Numbered from the stretch's first letter, positions 35,419-49,076 are shown. The stretch is 64,000 bases of DNA from Oscheius tipulae (GCA_037178975.1 JASJZH010000004.1:9548001-9612000); one strand, 5' to 3'. Notes: generated by a model not told the origin, from the sequence alone. Numbers and translations: made by a program.

Positions 35419-36857
35419 TTATGGACGACACAACACCACCGGGATGTGTTTGACCACAAGACAACCGATTAGAATGTGGAAGTTGTACTCTTGTACTACA
35501 GTAATCTGGGATCCCTCGCTTTTAAGTGATGATCGGAATCTAAAATAATTACATAGAGCGGTCCTTTTGCTGCCTGTTTTTCTGTATTGACGACAACAAA
35601 CTTTCAACATTCTATGCATTTCGCACACTTCTCTCTGTAGATTATGAGAAAGACAATCAGAGGTAGATAAAGGCTCTTTTTAGAGGAAGTTAAACCAACT
35701 GTTTCCTGCGTCGTTGCACATCGATGTATGGCCAAACTGCAAAGCTGCAGATAAAAATGTTTGGCACTATTGAACGCAATAGTAGATCAAGTTGGTTTTG
35801 CCATAACTCAAAGTAAGTTATCTGAAAAAAGGTACAATAGCAAAACAGATAAAAGTTACAGTGTACGTTTCGTTGAATAACATGATGCTGATGTTGCACC
35901 TTGTAAACTGGGATGGCACAAATACTGATGTGTTGTTCTCTGGATTTTCAGCAGCTTCCAACTAAACTGTTCTCTTTTTCGGAAATTATTGAACTCACCT
36001 CAAAAAATTTTGGAATTGCGTAGATCCATGCAAACAGAAAGGTTGTTATGATTATAGCTTTGATAGTTCTGAAAATGGACCATATTAAAACCTCCTTTAT
36101 TATACTAGATTTGAGCTAACAACTTTAATGATAAACGGCCATTTTATAGAATTTTTGCAAGCTCGGTATGGCCTCAACGGGCCAAAGTGCTCGACCAAGC
36201 CAAGCCATTTGTCCCGCAAAAGTTTTGAATTTTTTGGCGGAAAGTCAGATTGGTTTTAAATATCCTGACGGCCAAAAATGAGGAAAGTTTTAAATGGGGC
36301 CCGAGACTAATATAGGGGCCACTGCATAATAAAATATCTGTTTTTTCTACCTTTCACTCAAGTCTCTGTAGTAATCCACATAGACCTTCGAGAAAAACTG
36401 TGCAAAGGTGAAGAGTACAAGTAGCCAACAAGACAACGTATCAGAGCCAATTTTGAGGAAATCGGGGAAGAGAAAGCTGTACACGTTCGTGCCTCTGAGG
36501 TCAGCACTAGAGTTGACGAACTCGTGAATCAAAGAAGATATGAGGCTTATCGTATAGGCAAACGTCAAAAGTGCCTGAAAACTCTATAGTTTCGCTATCT
36601 GACATCCTTACAAGCTGATCGTATAGACTCCGAAACGTTGGTATCCGTCTTCTTTCTTCCCTACTTAGGCATTCTTGAGCGAACTTGCCGTCATAAACAA
36701 TGTAGATGCTGATAATATTTAGAAGAATCCCACAGATACTGATGAGGGATATCGGATAACGGACATACTCATAGATGACAGTGAGCTCCTCATGGCTGAC
36801 ATTGCTTGAAACATTTTCTGGCAGGAAGTCCAGCTGTACACTACTTTTGTCGGTCAT
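35419..36857 (-). CDS. FMRFamide/SRW-type peptide GPCR, 3' end unresolved
   Basis: Exons 36612-36857, 36351-36574, 35999-36068, 35860-35961 and about 35693-35821 join in phase. The N-terminus has glycosylation sites (ENVSSNVSHEE) and TM1 (PISLISICGILLNIISIYIV). TM2 includes YTISLISSLIHEFV. TM3 is SCWLLVLFTFAQFFSKVYVDYYRDL, with the DYYRD segment in the DRY position. TM4 is AIIITTFLFAWIYAIPKFFE, whose PKFFE end is characteristic of FMRFamide-receptor and SRW families. TM5 contains LLRSIVPNIFICSFAVW followed by RRRKQ. A further in-frame stretch near 35419-35540 (FHILIGCLVVKHIPVVL) could be TM6, but no TM7 is evident. The gene is either unfinished in my model or a 3'-decayed pseudogene. Confidence 0.65.
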
Positions 36858-38522
36858 CTTAAAAAAATATTGCTTGTTGGAAAATGGTACAAGAACGTGT
36901 CTGAACGTTATGAATACATGCTGTAACTTGGACCATGATAGTATCAATGACTTTGGCGAATAGAAAGGTGTATTTCTATTTCTAGTACTGCAGCTTTTAG
37001 TCTCATAGTCAGCCAAAAGGATACAAACAAGGCTGACGTTGAGAGTGAAGGACCCTAGGGCCGTCCGCAGATGTTAATCAGCCTAATGAGCTCGCGTTCC
37101 TTCTTGGAAAGGTTGATTGCATTAAAGAGTAAACAAGTCCAAAGAACCAAAGTCACATTCTGCTATATTTAGAATATCTTTATAAAGACCTTTATGAACC
37201 ATATCTCTTATCTTTGTAGTTAAGGGTCACTTCCGTTCTATCTAGGAAACACAAGCAACCTCTATTGTTTGTCTATTCCTTTTCTAAACGGATTAAGGGA
37301 AACATTACCGGTCTTCCTATATGCTATACTTAGGCAGCTCGAGCCGGCTCGGCTCGGTCGAAGCATTGAACCGGCTCGAAATCGGCCCGTGCCAAAGTAT
37401 ACTGGATTTTAGGGAATAGAATAAAAATAGGGAATGAATATTATATGGCTGGCTGGAGGACAAAGTAATAATTTGCAAAATTGTTTGATCCTTGAGCTTC
37501 AGCGCGCGGCTGCGCAGCGTTTAGTCCAGGGACTGAGGAGCGTATGGACGAACAGAGACCGCTGCACTTTAGAAAAAGAGAGAGATGGGTTAGTCAAAAT
37601 GCACAAAGAAGTTAACTGTCAGCTCTTAGCCACCTCATCAGATATAAATTCTAGATTGTTTGTTTTCTGCCTATACGATCCCAAGATCACAAATACGTGT
37701 TTTATATTTTTTAGTGATTGGAAGATTTGAAAAGTTTAACTGAGTGGTTGATTAACAGGTAAGTACTTTTATACCCTCTCTTTTCATGTTTGGTTCCTTC
37801 TAATCAAGACGAGTCAATGTCGTTTCCTTTTCTGGAGATGCGTGGTTAGATTAATGGCAAAAGCGCAGCAAGCACACAAAAAAAGAGCAATCAACGTTCA
37901 TTAATGCGTATCGTCAGGAGGAGAACTCATCTCCGGGAAGCATCTTTGGTCAAAAACAGACCAGTGTAATCGAAAAAACATCTAAGCAGTATGACTACCT
38001 TCTATCTGAAAGTAGGATTTACAAACTTTTAGTTGACAGTCGTTCAAAACAAATGTAATCACGCTATCCTTTAAGATCCCTAGAACAGAGTAGAACAGAA
38101 AAATGGTAAACCTAAAACCTTGCCCGAACGTGATCAAAACACATGTCTGCTCCGCAATGAACTATGTACCATTCCCTTTCCATGTTTTAGGCTTAGTTGC
38201 GTGGACTTCAAACGATAAATCGAATAAAGGAAATCTTCTGTAAAGCAGACATGAAGGTGCTTCAAGTCTTATTTCAAAATATGTCAAATCGACTTTGGCA
38301 ACAAAAAGAGTTGTTGTAATAGGATGACTCATGAGTCACTATACCTATGATTGACCCGTGTCCAAACGCGAGAGTCTGTAATGTCACCCCGTCGTACATC
38401 GGCTATCTATGTCACCACGACGGATGTCAATTAATCAAGACAGCTGGTCATCTGCGGCCCATAAAGTCAACCGACTGCGAGCTGTTTTCATGATCCGCTC
38501 ATGTCTTGCCGTCTAAACTAGA
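36858..38522. other. Intergenic region
   Basis: About 1.7 kb with no supported exon. A CTCGAG-rich short repeat with TATACTT-type ends lies at 37325-37401. Open frames such as 37434-37730 have no motif. Confidence 0.45.
37325..37401. repeat. CTCG-rich short element with TATACTT ends
   Basis: A GC-rich block of GGCTCG/CTCGAG units bounded by TATACTTAGGC on the left and GCCAAAGTATA on the right, so its ends are imperfect inverted repeats. A related block is at 49012-49076 inside an HSP70 intron. Likely a dispersed mini-element or expanded minisatellite; too small to code. Confidence 0.6.
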
Positions 38523-38771
38523 ATGCGCTGTTTTCTCCAATTTGTCCTTTTTCTTGCAGTTCTTTTTAACGGTAAGTAGAGTCCTGCTTGCCTGTATAGA
38601 CAAGCTCTAGCGTTTTCATCAATCGAGGCCCGTTTGGACAACATTTGGCCGTGTTCGATCGATTGTGATCGCATCAAAAGAGAGAGGGATCAATGCTGCA
38701 GAGCTCATGGCTACTCCTTCATGACGTCGTGCGATAAAATTGCAGGAACAGCCATCTGCTACAAGCCATGA
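38523..38771 (+). CDS. Secreted six-cysteine peptide, 69 aa
   Basis: Two exons, 38523-38571 and 38611-38771 (210 nt), with a 39-nt intron (GTAAGTAG..CTCTAG). A strong signal peptide (CFLQFVLFLAVLFNAFSS) probably ends near IEA. The mature peptide of about 45 residues starts RLDNIWP. Its cysteines follow C-x3-C-x(10)-C-C-x2-HG-x(6)-C-x(8)-C, with a DRIKRERDQ basic stretch. Such a compact disulphide frame is typical of secreted defence-type peptides, and the C-x3-C..CC arrangement recalls cysteine-stabilised folds. I cannot name the family, and an antimicrobial role is inference. Confidence 0.7.
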
Positions 38772-38887
38772 GACGTGTTGAAATGAATAACTTACACTGC
38801 AGCCACCCAGTAAAGTTTTGGTTTAATTGTTTGTAAGCCGCATAAATGCAATTAAAAACTTCCATTTGACAGTACTAAAAGTTGCAC

Positions 38888-39310
38888 TCATTTGGACTCG
38901 GGTTCAAGTACTTGCTGCAAAAATACCCTTTTGAGCCCAACATAAAATATTGTTGGTCCTCGGGAGTCTTGTTTCCAGTGATAATAAAGGGAGGAGGTGT
39001 AAAATTCTTCGGTCTGTGCGTAGTATTTCCATAATGTGTTCCACGACTTCTGCAACAGAACGCGTCCTTCCATTCCCAAGGCACAAGTCTTCAGGTAGTT
39101 GACATCGAAATTTGAATTGGAGAGCTGTTTTAGGGCATCGTCCAAACTTACGGCAGAATGAATTTTCTTCAAGTCTTTAAATTGTTTTGATCCAGTGTAC
39201 CGCTTAAGATAGCAGAGCAGCAGATTGGCCAGGTCTTCCCCACACGTCCTCATAATAATTCCAATAATTTTAGGACACTGTACGGAACGTATGTCGCATT
39301 CAGTCGCTTA
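38888..39310 (-). CDS. Hypothetical protein, single long exon
   Basis: An open frame of 121 codons from ATG 39253 to the stop at 38888, open further upstream to a possible acceptor near 39280-39310. It contains CGEDLANLLLCYLKRYTGS and NYLKTCALGMEGRVLL, and has several cysteines upstream of the ATG (CDIRSVQC). Composition is protein-like and it lies just 5' of the HSP70 cluster on the opposite strand. No domain is recognised and no poly(A) signal is clear. It could be one exon of a larger secreted protein or a decayed gene. Confidence 0.4.
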
Positions 39311-39497
39311 GTATTGTAAAGCCGTGAGGCGAAGCTCGTTCGTATGTACAAGGGACAAAAGAGAAGTCTACTAAGAATACTTTATGTTGCAGCCGTTAAG
39401 CAATATTATTCGTTCATTATTCTCCTAGCTACACGTAACAGAACTGACAATCAGAAATAAGATACCATTTTTGTGCAGTATTTTTTGATATTTTTAG

Positions 39498-39934
39498 CGC
39501 AACTCTTCAATCCCCATAAAAGTGCGTCGAACTGACTACGACACCTCTGTAGACTATCAGGAAGACTGTCTCTTTGCAGTCTACGAGGGAGAGAACCCCG
39601 TCTCCAAAAATAACCGTCTACTTGAAAAGTTCAGTCTCTGGGGAATCAGAAAAGCCCTACAAGGCGAGGTGAAACTCGAGGTCATTTTGCTCCGAGAGTC
39701 GGTTAAAAATTGCTTTAGGTGACGTTTGAAATCGATAGAAATGGAATCTTGAACGTTTCTGCGACAGAGAGAGGAACCGAGAACTTTGGAAACATCACGA
39801 GTACAAGTAATTCTGGCTACTTAACTAGAGAAGAGATCGATGAAATGACGAAGAATGAGAGCCACTACCGAGAGAATGACCGGACACAGAAATTGATAAA
39901 AGAGGCGAGAAACAGACTGGAAAGTCTAATCTAA
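39498..39934 (+). pseudogene. HSP70 substrate-binding-domain fragment
   Basis: Encodes only the beta-sandwich substrate-binding part of an HSP70: RNSSIPIKVRRTDYDTS, then LFAVYEGENPVSKNNRLLEKF, then after a short intron VTFEIDRNGILNVSATERGT and SGYLTREEIDEMTKNE. The frame ends LIKEARNRLESLI at the same place, before the lid, as the intact gene at 43298-45560. A splice acceptor (TTTTTAG) precedes it, but no nucleotide-binding domain lies upstream to 38.8 kb. It is a 5'-deleted copy; expression is doubtful. No heat-shock element was found nearby. Confidence 0.8.
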
Positions 39935-40611
39935 CTGAATAAATACTTTGTCTGTATTTATAAGAAAAACTAAATTGTGACTATACAGCTATCCACTACT
40001 CTTTGCCAGAGTATTTGGTGACTTTACCACCAAAAAGGGTAATTTTACATCCGCGTTAACCCTAAAAATTGAGTCGATCACCTCAAAAACTGCACTCTTT
40101 ATATTTTTTGACCAAACTACTTGAAACAAAAATTTCTAAAGGTAATTTTTTGTGCTGAATTCGATGGAATTGGTCTCAATGTCTAAAAGTGCACTCTGTG
40201 CGCGAAAACTACCTAAAAGAGGTCTCAAAAGAGGAAGGAAAATTTAAATCTGCCCAAATTTAAATCAGAAAGAACGAAAAATGCTATAAAACAACGGTGA
40301 CTAACACTGCAAAACTTTAGTCACAGTGTTTCATTATCAGTTAGTATTTCGCCGCTGGTGAGAAAAGGAAACTGACTCTGCTCCCCTTTGCCAACTTCTA
40401 CCTCTTTTCTACCCTGATTTTCCAGGCCCCTCTCCTTTTAGCATCCCTCTAATTTCTTACAATTCGGCTTTCTTTACAGAAAACTTTTGCTCCTTATTTA
40501 CTGCATCAGCACCCCTTATCATTGAAACCCGATCAACTTCCACCCTAACGCCATCCTTTTATTTTGTTCTAATTTAACTTTCAATTTTTATAAAACAACG
40601 TCTTTAAGCCA
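39935..40611. other. Upstream region of divergent HSP70
   Basis: Probable promoter of the 40612 gene. A TATAAAA lies near 40284 and another just before the start. I looked for alternating GAA/TTC heat-shock elements and found no convincing trimer. The rest is unassigned AT-rich DNA. Confidence 0.4.
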
Positions 40612-43090
40612 TGGAGGTGACTGACGAAATTGGAATTGACATAGGTATGACCCATTCGCGAGTATCCATTTTCAAGGATGGACGACCACAGGTGCTTTCG
40701 AATGAACTCGGTGATTAACTATTGAGAAAAATAGTTCTACCATATATTTTAGCCAGTAACCTTACTCCTTCCTATGTAGCCTATACTGAAAATTTGTGTC
40801 ATGTTGGGGATCGAGCCCAGGAGCAGGAGCCTATGAATGTATCTAGTACAGTTCATGGTACTGTCTCAATCGCTCGATAAATTTAACTTTTTGAGGTGTG
40901 AGACGTCTACTTGGATATAAGTTTACTGATCTATCTGTACAGCAATATTATGGAAAAATTCCGTACAAATTCTTCAACATTAGAGGACGACCAAGAATAA
41001 AAGTGAAATATCAGAAGAAGTCAAAATGTGTAGCCCCGGAAGAGATTTGGGCCCTTTTGCTGGAGAGAATGGTGGAGATAGGAGCAAATGCATTAGGAGA
41101 AAAGGTCAAAGTAAGTCATTCATTTATGCTACTGTCGAATATACGCATTGCTACAGAAAGCGGTGATTACTGTCCCTTCCCAGTTTACCTGTTGTCAGCG
41201 TCGAGCAGTCAAAGATGCTGCTGCTATTGTTGGCATTGACAGTGAGCTCATCAATGAGACAACAGCTGCAGCTCTGGCTTATGTCTATGAAATGAAGTCA
41301 GAGTTAATTAGCCAAAAAAGGAATCTTCTTGTCTACAACATGGGAGGAGGATTCACGACAGCGGTAGGTACAGTGAAATTCGACACGCGACATGCATAGT
41401 GGTGATATCCATGGATCATGAATTACACATTGAGATTTCGCGTTCCATAAGGACAAGCTCCATGCCACGACAAGGCATTCCCTGGGTTGTATTTATTAGA
41501 GATGCGCGAAAACAAGTAAGCGTGAGCTTATAGCTGTTTTTCTACCCGTCGAGATGGTACGGGGAGCGGAAGAAGAAAGAAGGGCCCTAACCCAGAGTAT
41601 TTCCAAAGAGTATTCTATTGCGGTCAACTATTGATTGTATCTCAAGGATTTTCACTTCTTTCAGACCGTTGTCTCTGTCAAAAACCAGCACGTCAGTGTT
41701 TTATGCACTGCTGGGGACATGCACCTTGGCGGAGAAGACTTTGATAATGTATTAGCCGACTATTGCTGTCGACGTTTTATGGAGAAGCACAACATAGATG
41801 TGAGCCAGTGTCACCGCGCCATGTGTCTTATAAGACGGGCCTCCAAAAAAGCCAAACGCGAGCTATCCTTCTCTGTTCAAACTACAATTGAAGTTGAAGA
41901 CATTTGTCCTGGAATGGACTTTGAGGATGCTATTACAAGAAAAGTATTCGAAGATCAATGTGAAAAGCTGTTTGATCGAGCACTAATCCCTGCAGTGAAG
42001 GCATTTGAAGGTGCAGACTTGTCAACCCTTCCGGTATATGCAACTATAATATTTCACGAGTTCCAAACAAAGATTGACGATATTATACTGGTGGGAGGTT
42101 CGACGAGAATGCCACGCATACAGCAGCGGCTTCGGTCATCTTTCAACATGAGAAGTGTCAACCTGTCTATGGATCCTTTCGAGACGGCGGTTCTTGGAGC
42201 AGCTGTTCATATGTCAAGAAGAGTAACAGTACAAGATGTTACCCCCTCTTCATGTGAACTGCCACTGCGACTTGCCTGCGAAGAATTTCACCTCAAGGAG
42301 ACTGATGTTCTAAAAATCAAAGAGGCATTAAAAACCTACAGAAGTCATAGAGCTGAAGATACTGATCGCATTTTAGCCAATGATGCTAAAGATATGCTGC
42401 TTGGCTGTGTGGCCAAGCTTTCGGCCAAGCTAAAAAGTGAAGAGGTTTGTTTGGCAGAAAAGTTTGAACGAATCGGTTTAGCTTTCAGAGTACGAGAAAA
42501 TTGGGTATAGCGATCTTCGAGATAATCTTCGTGTACGGCTGAATAGCAATGCAAATTACAAATCAGTTGACTTTGAATCCATTCTGGAGACGTTCAACAA
42601 AGGGGTGATAAAAATCAAGCGAGAAACAGAACTGGAAAAACAGAACCTCCAAGTCCTGTCTAATTCATCACATACTTCGGGAATTCAAGATATTCGAGGT
42701 AAGTTTAACCGCACAATTCCTTTAACTCTCTCACTGCTTTCAGTCTCTACATTTCCATATACACAATCCTACGACTTGTTGAAAACTGCAGACAAAGCAG
42801 TGTCGGAAGCGAAGCAGCGCTATGGAAGTTCGAGTCCCGGTGAGCAATGTATGAATACGGAAGATAAAACAATATCTTTCTCGAGGAATAGGGTGGACCC
42901 ACAAGGAGGGCCACTTCTTGAAGAATCAGGACATCCTGAGGTAAAAGACAACTATACATATGAAAACAAGTTTATGTGCACAGATCACCAATACAACAAG
43001 GTTATGAGAAATTTATTCCGAATCCTCAGTGTAGAACAAAATATTCACAAGACCCTATTGGGGAAGAGGCGGTCAGTTGTGTTCACCTAA
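40612..43090 (+). CDS. Highly divergent HSP70-like protein with novel C-terminus
   Basis: The N-terminal half aligns along an HSP70 nucleotide-binding domain: GIDIGMTHSRVSIFKDG, RRLLGYKFTD, KAVITVPSQFTCCQRRAVKD, ELINETTAAALAY, AGDMHLGGEDFDN, LVGGSTRMPRI. Critical sites differ: the phosphate loop GIDLGTT reads GIDIGMT; NEPTAA reads NETTAA; and LGGGTFD reads MGGGFTT, with the preceding Asp replaced by Asn (VYNMGGG). After VQDVTP the usual substrate-binding beta domain is replaced by unrelated Lys/Glu-rich helical sequence ending KTLLGKRRSVVFT. About ten exons with usable splice sites keep long frames open, so it may be a functional ATPase-dead relative rather than a simple pseudogene. Exon joins near 42430-42495 are my inference. 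Confidence 0.7.
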
Positions 43091-43297
43091 ACTTTAGCTA
43101 TCTTCTGCGAATCAGAGCTGACAGCAACATTAAGACTTATCCAGCAGAATACGACAGGGAGAGGCTAAATTGAGAAAAAAAAGAATTAAAACCTTCTGTG
43201 TTTATTGTTTCCAATTACGGGTCGTTCCTAGACTTTCTGTATTTGCTTCTTTGTATATTTGGTCCACCGTTTAGAATACTCGAGCCCAAACGTTGGA

Positions 43298-45560
<2,263 letters not shown>

Positions 45561-45940
45561 AAGGATACATTCGATGAAAAGTTCAGCGAAAGAAAAGATC
45601 ATTGTCTGTTAAAATGAGTATTTATCTGTAATACCATAAAACGAAAACATGAGTCAATCCCAAGGAACGACACGCACTGTCAAGCGACTTTATGCAAAGG
45701 GCTGACAAGGAGCAATCGAGAGACAAATGAAATGAAAAAGGGTAATGAGTGTGAATTTCTACTCCGATTTCTTGCTTTTCCTTTTGAAACGGCTGGACAC
45801 CGGAGCAAGTGTCGACGTGAGTTGTGGTGTCGCATTAACTGATACTCTCTTAGAAGCAGGGCCCATCTGCAAACAGAAGACAAATTAGTTGGTAGACTAA
45901 TCGTTTTGAGCCGATTGCGGGTGTCTATCTGATCTCACTA
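45561..45940. other. Short region with one possible minus-strand exon
   Basis: Minus-strand reading at about 45760-45868 gives a basic 36-residue frame (MGPASKRVSVNATPQLTSTL, ending FKRKSKKSE) directly after TTTGCAG. It could be a terminal exon of an unknown gene, but no upstream exon was recognised. Confidence 0.3.
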
Positions 45941-46039
45941 CTCAAATCAGAGACTCAAAAGTATGACTACTTGTTTTCGAAATAGCAGACCGCTTTTTGA
46001 TCGGATTCACACCAACTTCAGGATATATTGGGACGTCAA

Positions 46040-46533
46040 TTTTTAGGGAGCCGTATTGCCTCGAAATCGTTCGAGAATTCCAGCGTAATTCCTCTTCTTG
46101 AATCATTTTGGCAGTATCCTCTCTCGCTATCAATTGTTCGCAAGATTTCCTCCTTTGTCAGATAGCCAGTAATGTTGGTCAATAGGATGCTTGCAGAACT
46201 TGCAGTCCCTTCTTCCAACATATCACAATTCCATCTTTATCAATCTCGAACGTACTCTAAAGCTGGGTGAAAACATAAACAGCCCTCAAACATCAAATTT
46301 GACTTCTCCTTGTGGGCTAGCTTAATTTTATCCAGATTGAATCGTCCTAGCAATTGATTTTTGCCGGTGTCATAATCTTCTCCTTCAAACACCCTGACTG
46401 CAATCCTGCGTTGGTGATCAAAGCAAGTCGTGTAACCATCCTTTTTTTTTAAAACACAACGGGGAGTAGTACTTCGATGAAAAATAAACTTGAGAAGTAG
46501 ATGAACCGTTCCCACCTTGACAATTGTGCTCAT
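46040..46533 (-). pseudogene. Decayed HSP70 substrate-domain fragment
   Basis: Minus strand shows degraded HSP70 beta-domain sequence: TTPRCVLKKKDGYTTC, VRVFEGEDYDTGKNQLLGRF, then STFEIDKDGIV, and in another frame NITGYLTKEEILRTIDSERG. Frames change and stops intervene. There is no nucleotide-binding domain attached. It is a third partial copy in the cluster, in inverted orientation relative to the intact gene. Confidence 0.75.
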
Positions 46534-46768
46534 GTAGCCTTCAAGACCGCACTCGACACCAAGCGAGAAGGATTCACATCAGAAATCACGATTTCATCCA
46601 AAACACGCGATTTCCATCCTGTCAAGCACATGTGGGCTGTCGTGGGCGCAGAGCAGACGACATGCTCCGCGACATGGTGAAACTGTTTTTAAACATGAAC
46701 TTTGAAATTATCTGCTTTATTTTAATCAGTTGCCCTAAATTGTGTTTAAGATACTTGAGCCTTGTAAA

Positions 46769-46882
46769 ATGTCAAAAGCTCCTGCGATCGGAATAGATCT
46801 GGGAACGACATTCTCTTGCGTATCACGTGCAGATCATCCAAAACCCACCACAGGCGAAAATGGAACCATAACTTTGATCATA
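46769..46882 (+). pseudogene. HSP70 first-exon fragment cut by transposon
   Basis: Begins [19 protein letters not shown], a textbook HSP70 N-terminus with the ATP-binding loop intact. The following residues diverge from the usual V..NG.VEII pattern, and the frame stops at about 46900 within transposon sequence. The rest of the gene is not found on this strand downstream. The break coincides with the end of the transposon remnant at about 46883. Confidence 0.75.
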
Positions 46883-47990
46883 CAAGGTGGCCGATAAGTA
46901 TTGGCGCGTCAGAGTGGTCCCCGTTAACATGTTTATTTTTCGAGAATATGCATTTTTATTGAAGCAACTAAGCATAAACACGGTCCAATTGAAGATCTAT
47001 AAGAACTACTAAAAGTGTCCTCTTTCAGCTTTGACACAGGCCTTCAGCGGGGGATGACGGAATCAACGGTGCGGCGCAAGTAGTCGGTGTCCATATTGTC
47101 TCAGATCTTGATGAGCTCGCGTCGCAGATAATCCAAGTCAGTGATTTTCGGTTTTTCAGCTGGTCTTCCATGTATCCCCATACGGAAAAGTCGAGGAAGT
47201 GGAGATCTGGGCTGTTGGAAGGCCATTGCTCCTTGGTGAGGAAACCGGAACAATGCTGTTGCAGGTAGGCCATCGTCGTCTTCGCACCATGAGCTGGAGC
47301 CCAATCTTGTTGAAAGATCATTTTCTTATTTTCCTTTTCCAGGACATAACAGCAGTCTTCAGGACCTTTTCTTGATAGACGTGAGCGTTAATTTTGACGT
47401 TTTGCTCAATGAATACGAGTTGGGTCTTGCCAGTCACCACGATTCCTCCTCAGACCATAACTCCTTTCGAAAAAGGGGTTTTCGTGGCAATTCTGCGCTT
47501 TCGGGGGTTCTTCTGCATCGGACTCATCAATTGGCGGTCATTTTGAGAGTTATGAGCCTTTTTAACAGTAAAAATTTTCTCATCAGTCCAGAGAATGTCA
47601 TGGACTTTCAACATTTTGAGCATCTCCTTGCTTCTTGTCAGTCTCTTGAGCTTCACATCATCGGATAGGTGCTGGCCTTTCTCGATAGCTTTGAAGTCCC
47701 AGGGATGTTTTGACGATCGATTGAACAGTCGATCGTGCGATATTGAGCTTCGCAATCGAGTTCATGCTGACTGCATCGTTTCTGGTGATCCTTTTTTTGA
47801 TGACTCCTCGAACTTTTCTCGTGTTTACAGAACGGGGACGACCGGAAGATGTCTTCGGGGTGACGTTTCCAGTCGGCTTCCGCTGCTTCACGATCCGCTG
47901 TACCGTCTGGAGAGGAACCTTCATTCGACGCGAGATGGAGGAAGCCTTTTCTCCATTTTGGGCGAAGCGAACGATGGCTTTTCGGTGTTG
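46883..47990 (-). mobile_element. Broken DD37D mariner-like (maT) transposon
   Basis: Minus strand encodes a Tc1/mariner-superfamily transposase in several frames. From the N-terminal side: HRKAIVRFAQNGEKASSISR, MKVPLQTVQRIVKQ, GRPRSVNTRKVRGVIKKR (helix-turn-helix and GRPR linker), then ILWTDEKIFTV, GVMVWGGI, VFIEQNVKINAHVYQ, and IFQQDWAPAHGAKTT..SPDLHFLDFSVWGY. The last two aspartates are separated by 37 residues, the DD37D spacing of the maT clade. Frameshifts (near 47680 and 47330) and loss of the 5' end, which runs into a dispersed repeat at 47991, show it is inactive. No matching terminal repeat was found at the right side. It is not closely similar to the intact element at 50335. Confidence 0.88.
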
Positions 47991-48068
47991 GACAAGACAA
48001 GTCAGGACAGTTCATGTTACAAAATTAGCACTGACAATGAGTCGCTCCGCCAGGAACGTAAGCGACTG
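47991..48068. repeat. Dispersed ~80-bp repeat, copy 1
   Basis: Shares GACAAG..AAGTCAGGA.AGTTCA.GTTAC, then GCACTGACA.TGAGTC and GTCGCTCCGCCAG.AACGTA with copies at 55437-55517 and 55839-55900. It abuts the broken transposon. Nature unknown; may be the end of an unrecognised mobile element. Confidence 0.7.
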
Positions 48069-49011
48069 AACTTTTCTTATCTTTTGAACTGTTTGACTAA
48101 GCTAATGCAAAACGAAACTTTTTTGAGTGGACCAATTACTGTTTTGATTGCTTTAATTATAAGTTATTGCTTTTGCTCCTTGGAGGGTTTATGTTCCTTG
48201 CTCAATAAAACCGCCGACCGGGCGGCGAAGCCGACTAGTTACTCAACACACCCGAAATACCGAGAAAGCAAGAATCAAAAAATAGGTACAGTTCATTGCA
48301 ATAGGCATCATATAATACAGCGTTTTTCAGTTCAAAGTTTGAACTTCAAACCCTATCCACGTCTTCTTCTACATACTTTGCCTCGTTCTTGATCAGTTGA
48401 GCAATACGCTCTCTGGAGAGAGATCCAGTATTTCTAACAATTCTGATGCTTCCGGTGTTGTTGGTTCCCTTCTCCGTTGCCTTCACATCCAATATACCAT
48501 TTTCGTCAATTTCAAAGTAAACCTAAATCATCAGTATGTAAAATAGGCATTGAAAGAGCTCACGTCAAATTCAACTTCGCCTGCTGGGGCTTTTCTTATG
48601 TCAAGAAGTTCCATCTCTCCGAGGATGTTGTTAGCGAGGGTCATTTCACTTTCACCTTCGTATACATTCCTTTGGCAGGAAGAGGCGTGTTTTTCTACAG
48701 AGCTGTATTATTGACAAAAAAACTTCTAAGGTTCACCTCAATAACTCTACTCATTCTTCCATAGATTGTCTCTATTCCAAGTGACATAGGAGTAACATCT
48801 TGGATTTTCAGCTTCCGAACAAGATCCGTTTTGTTTCCAGCAAGAATAGCCGCGTAAATGGCGGCTCCGTAGGCAACAACCTCATCTGGATGGACAGAAG
48901 GTTTTGTATTTTAGGAATTCGTGTAGAACCACCGACCATGACGATCTCATCAATCTGATATGAACATATTACGTTTTTTCCTTTCCAAAGCAGTAAATAA
49001 ATATGAATAAG

Positions 49012-49076
49012 GGCTCGGCTCGAGTTGAGTCGAGTAGATTCGAGCTGGTCGAGTCGGGTCGGGTCGCCCAAGTATA
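49012..49076. repeat. CTCG-rich short element, second copy
   Basis: Runs of GTCGAG/GGGTCG units ending GCCCAAGTATAC, related to the block at 37325-37401. It lies in an intron of the broken HSP70 gene. Confidence 0.55.

Noticed and set aside
40150-40611. Heat-shock elements upstream of the HSP70 copies
   Set aside because: GAA-rich stretches exist, but no alternating GAA/TTC trimer with correct 5-bp spacing was found.
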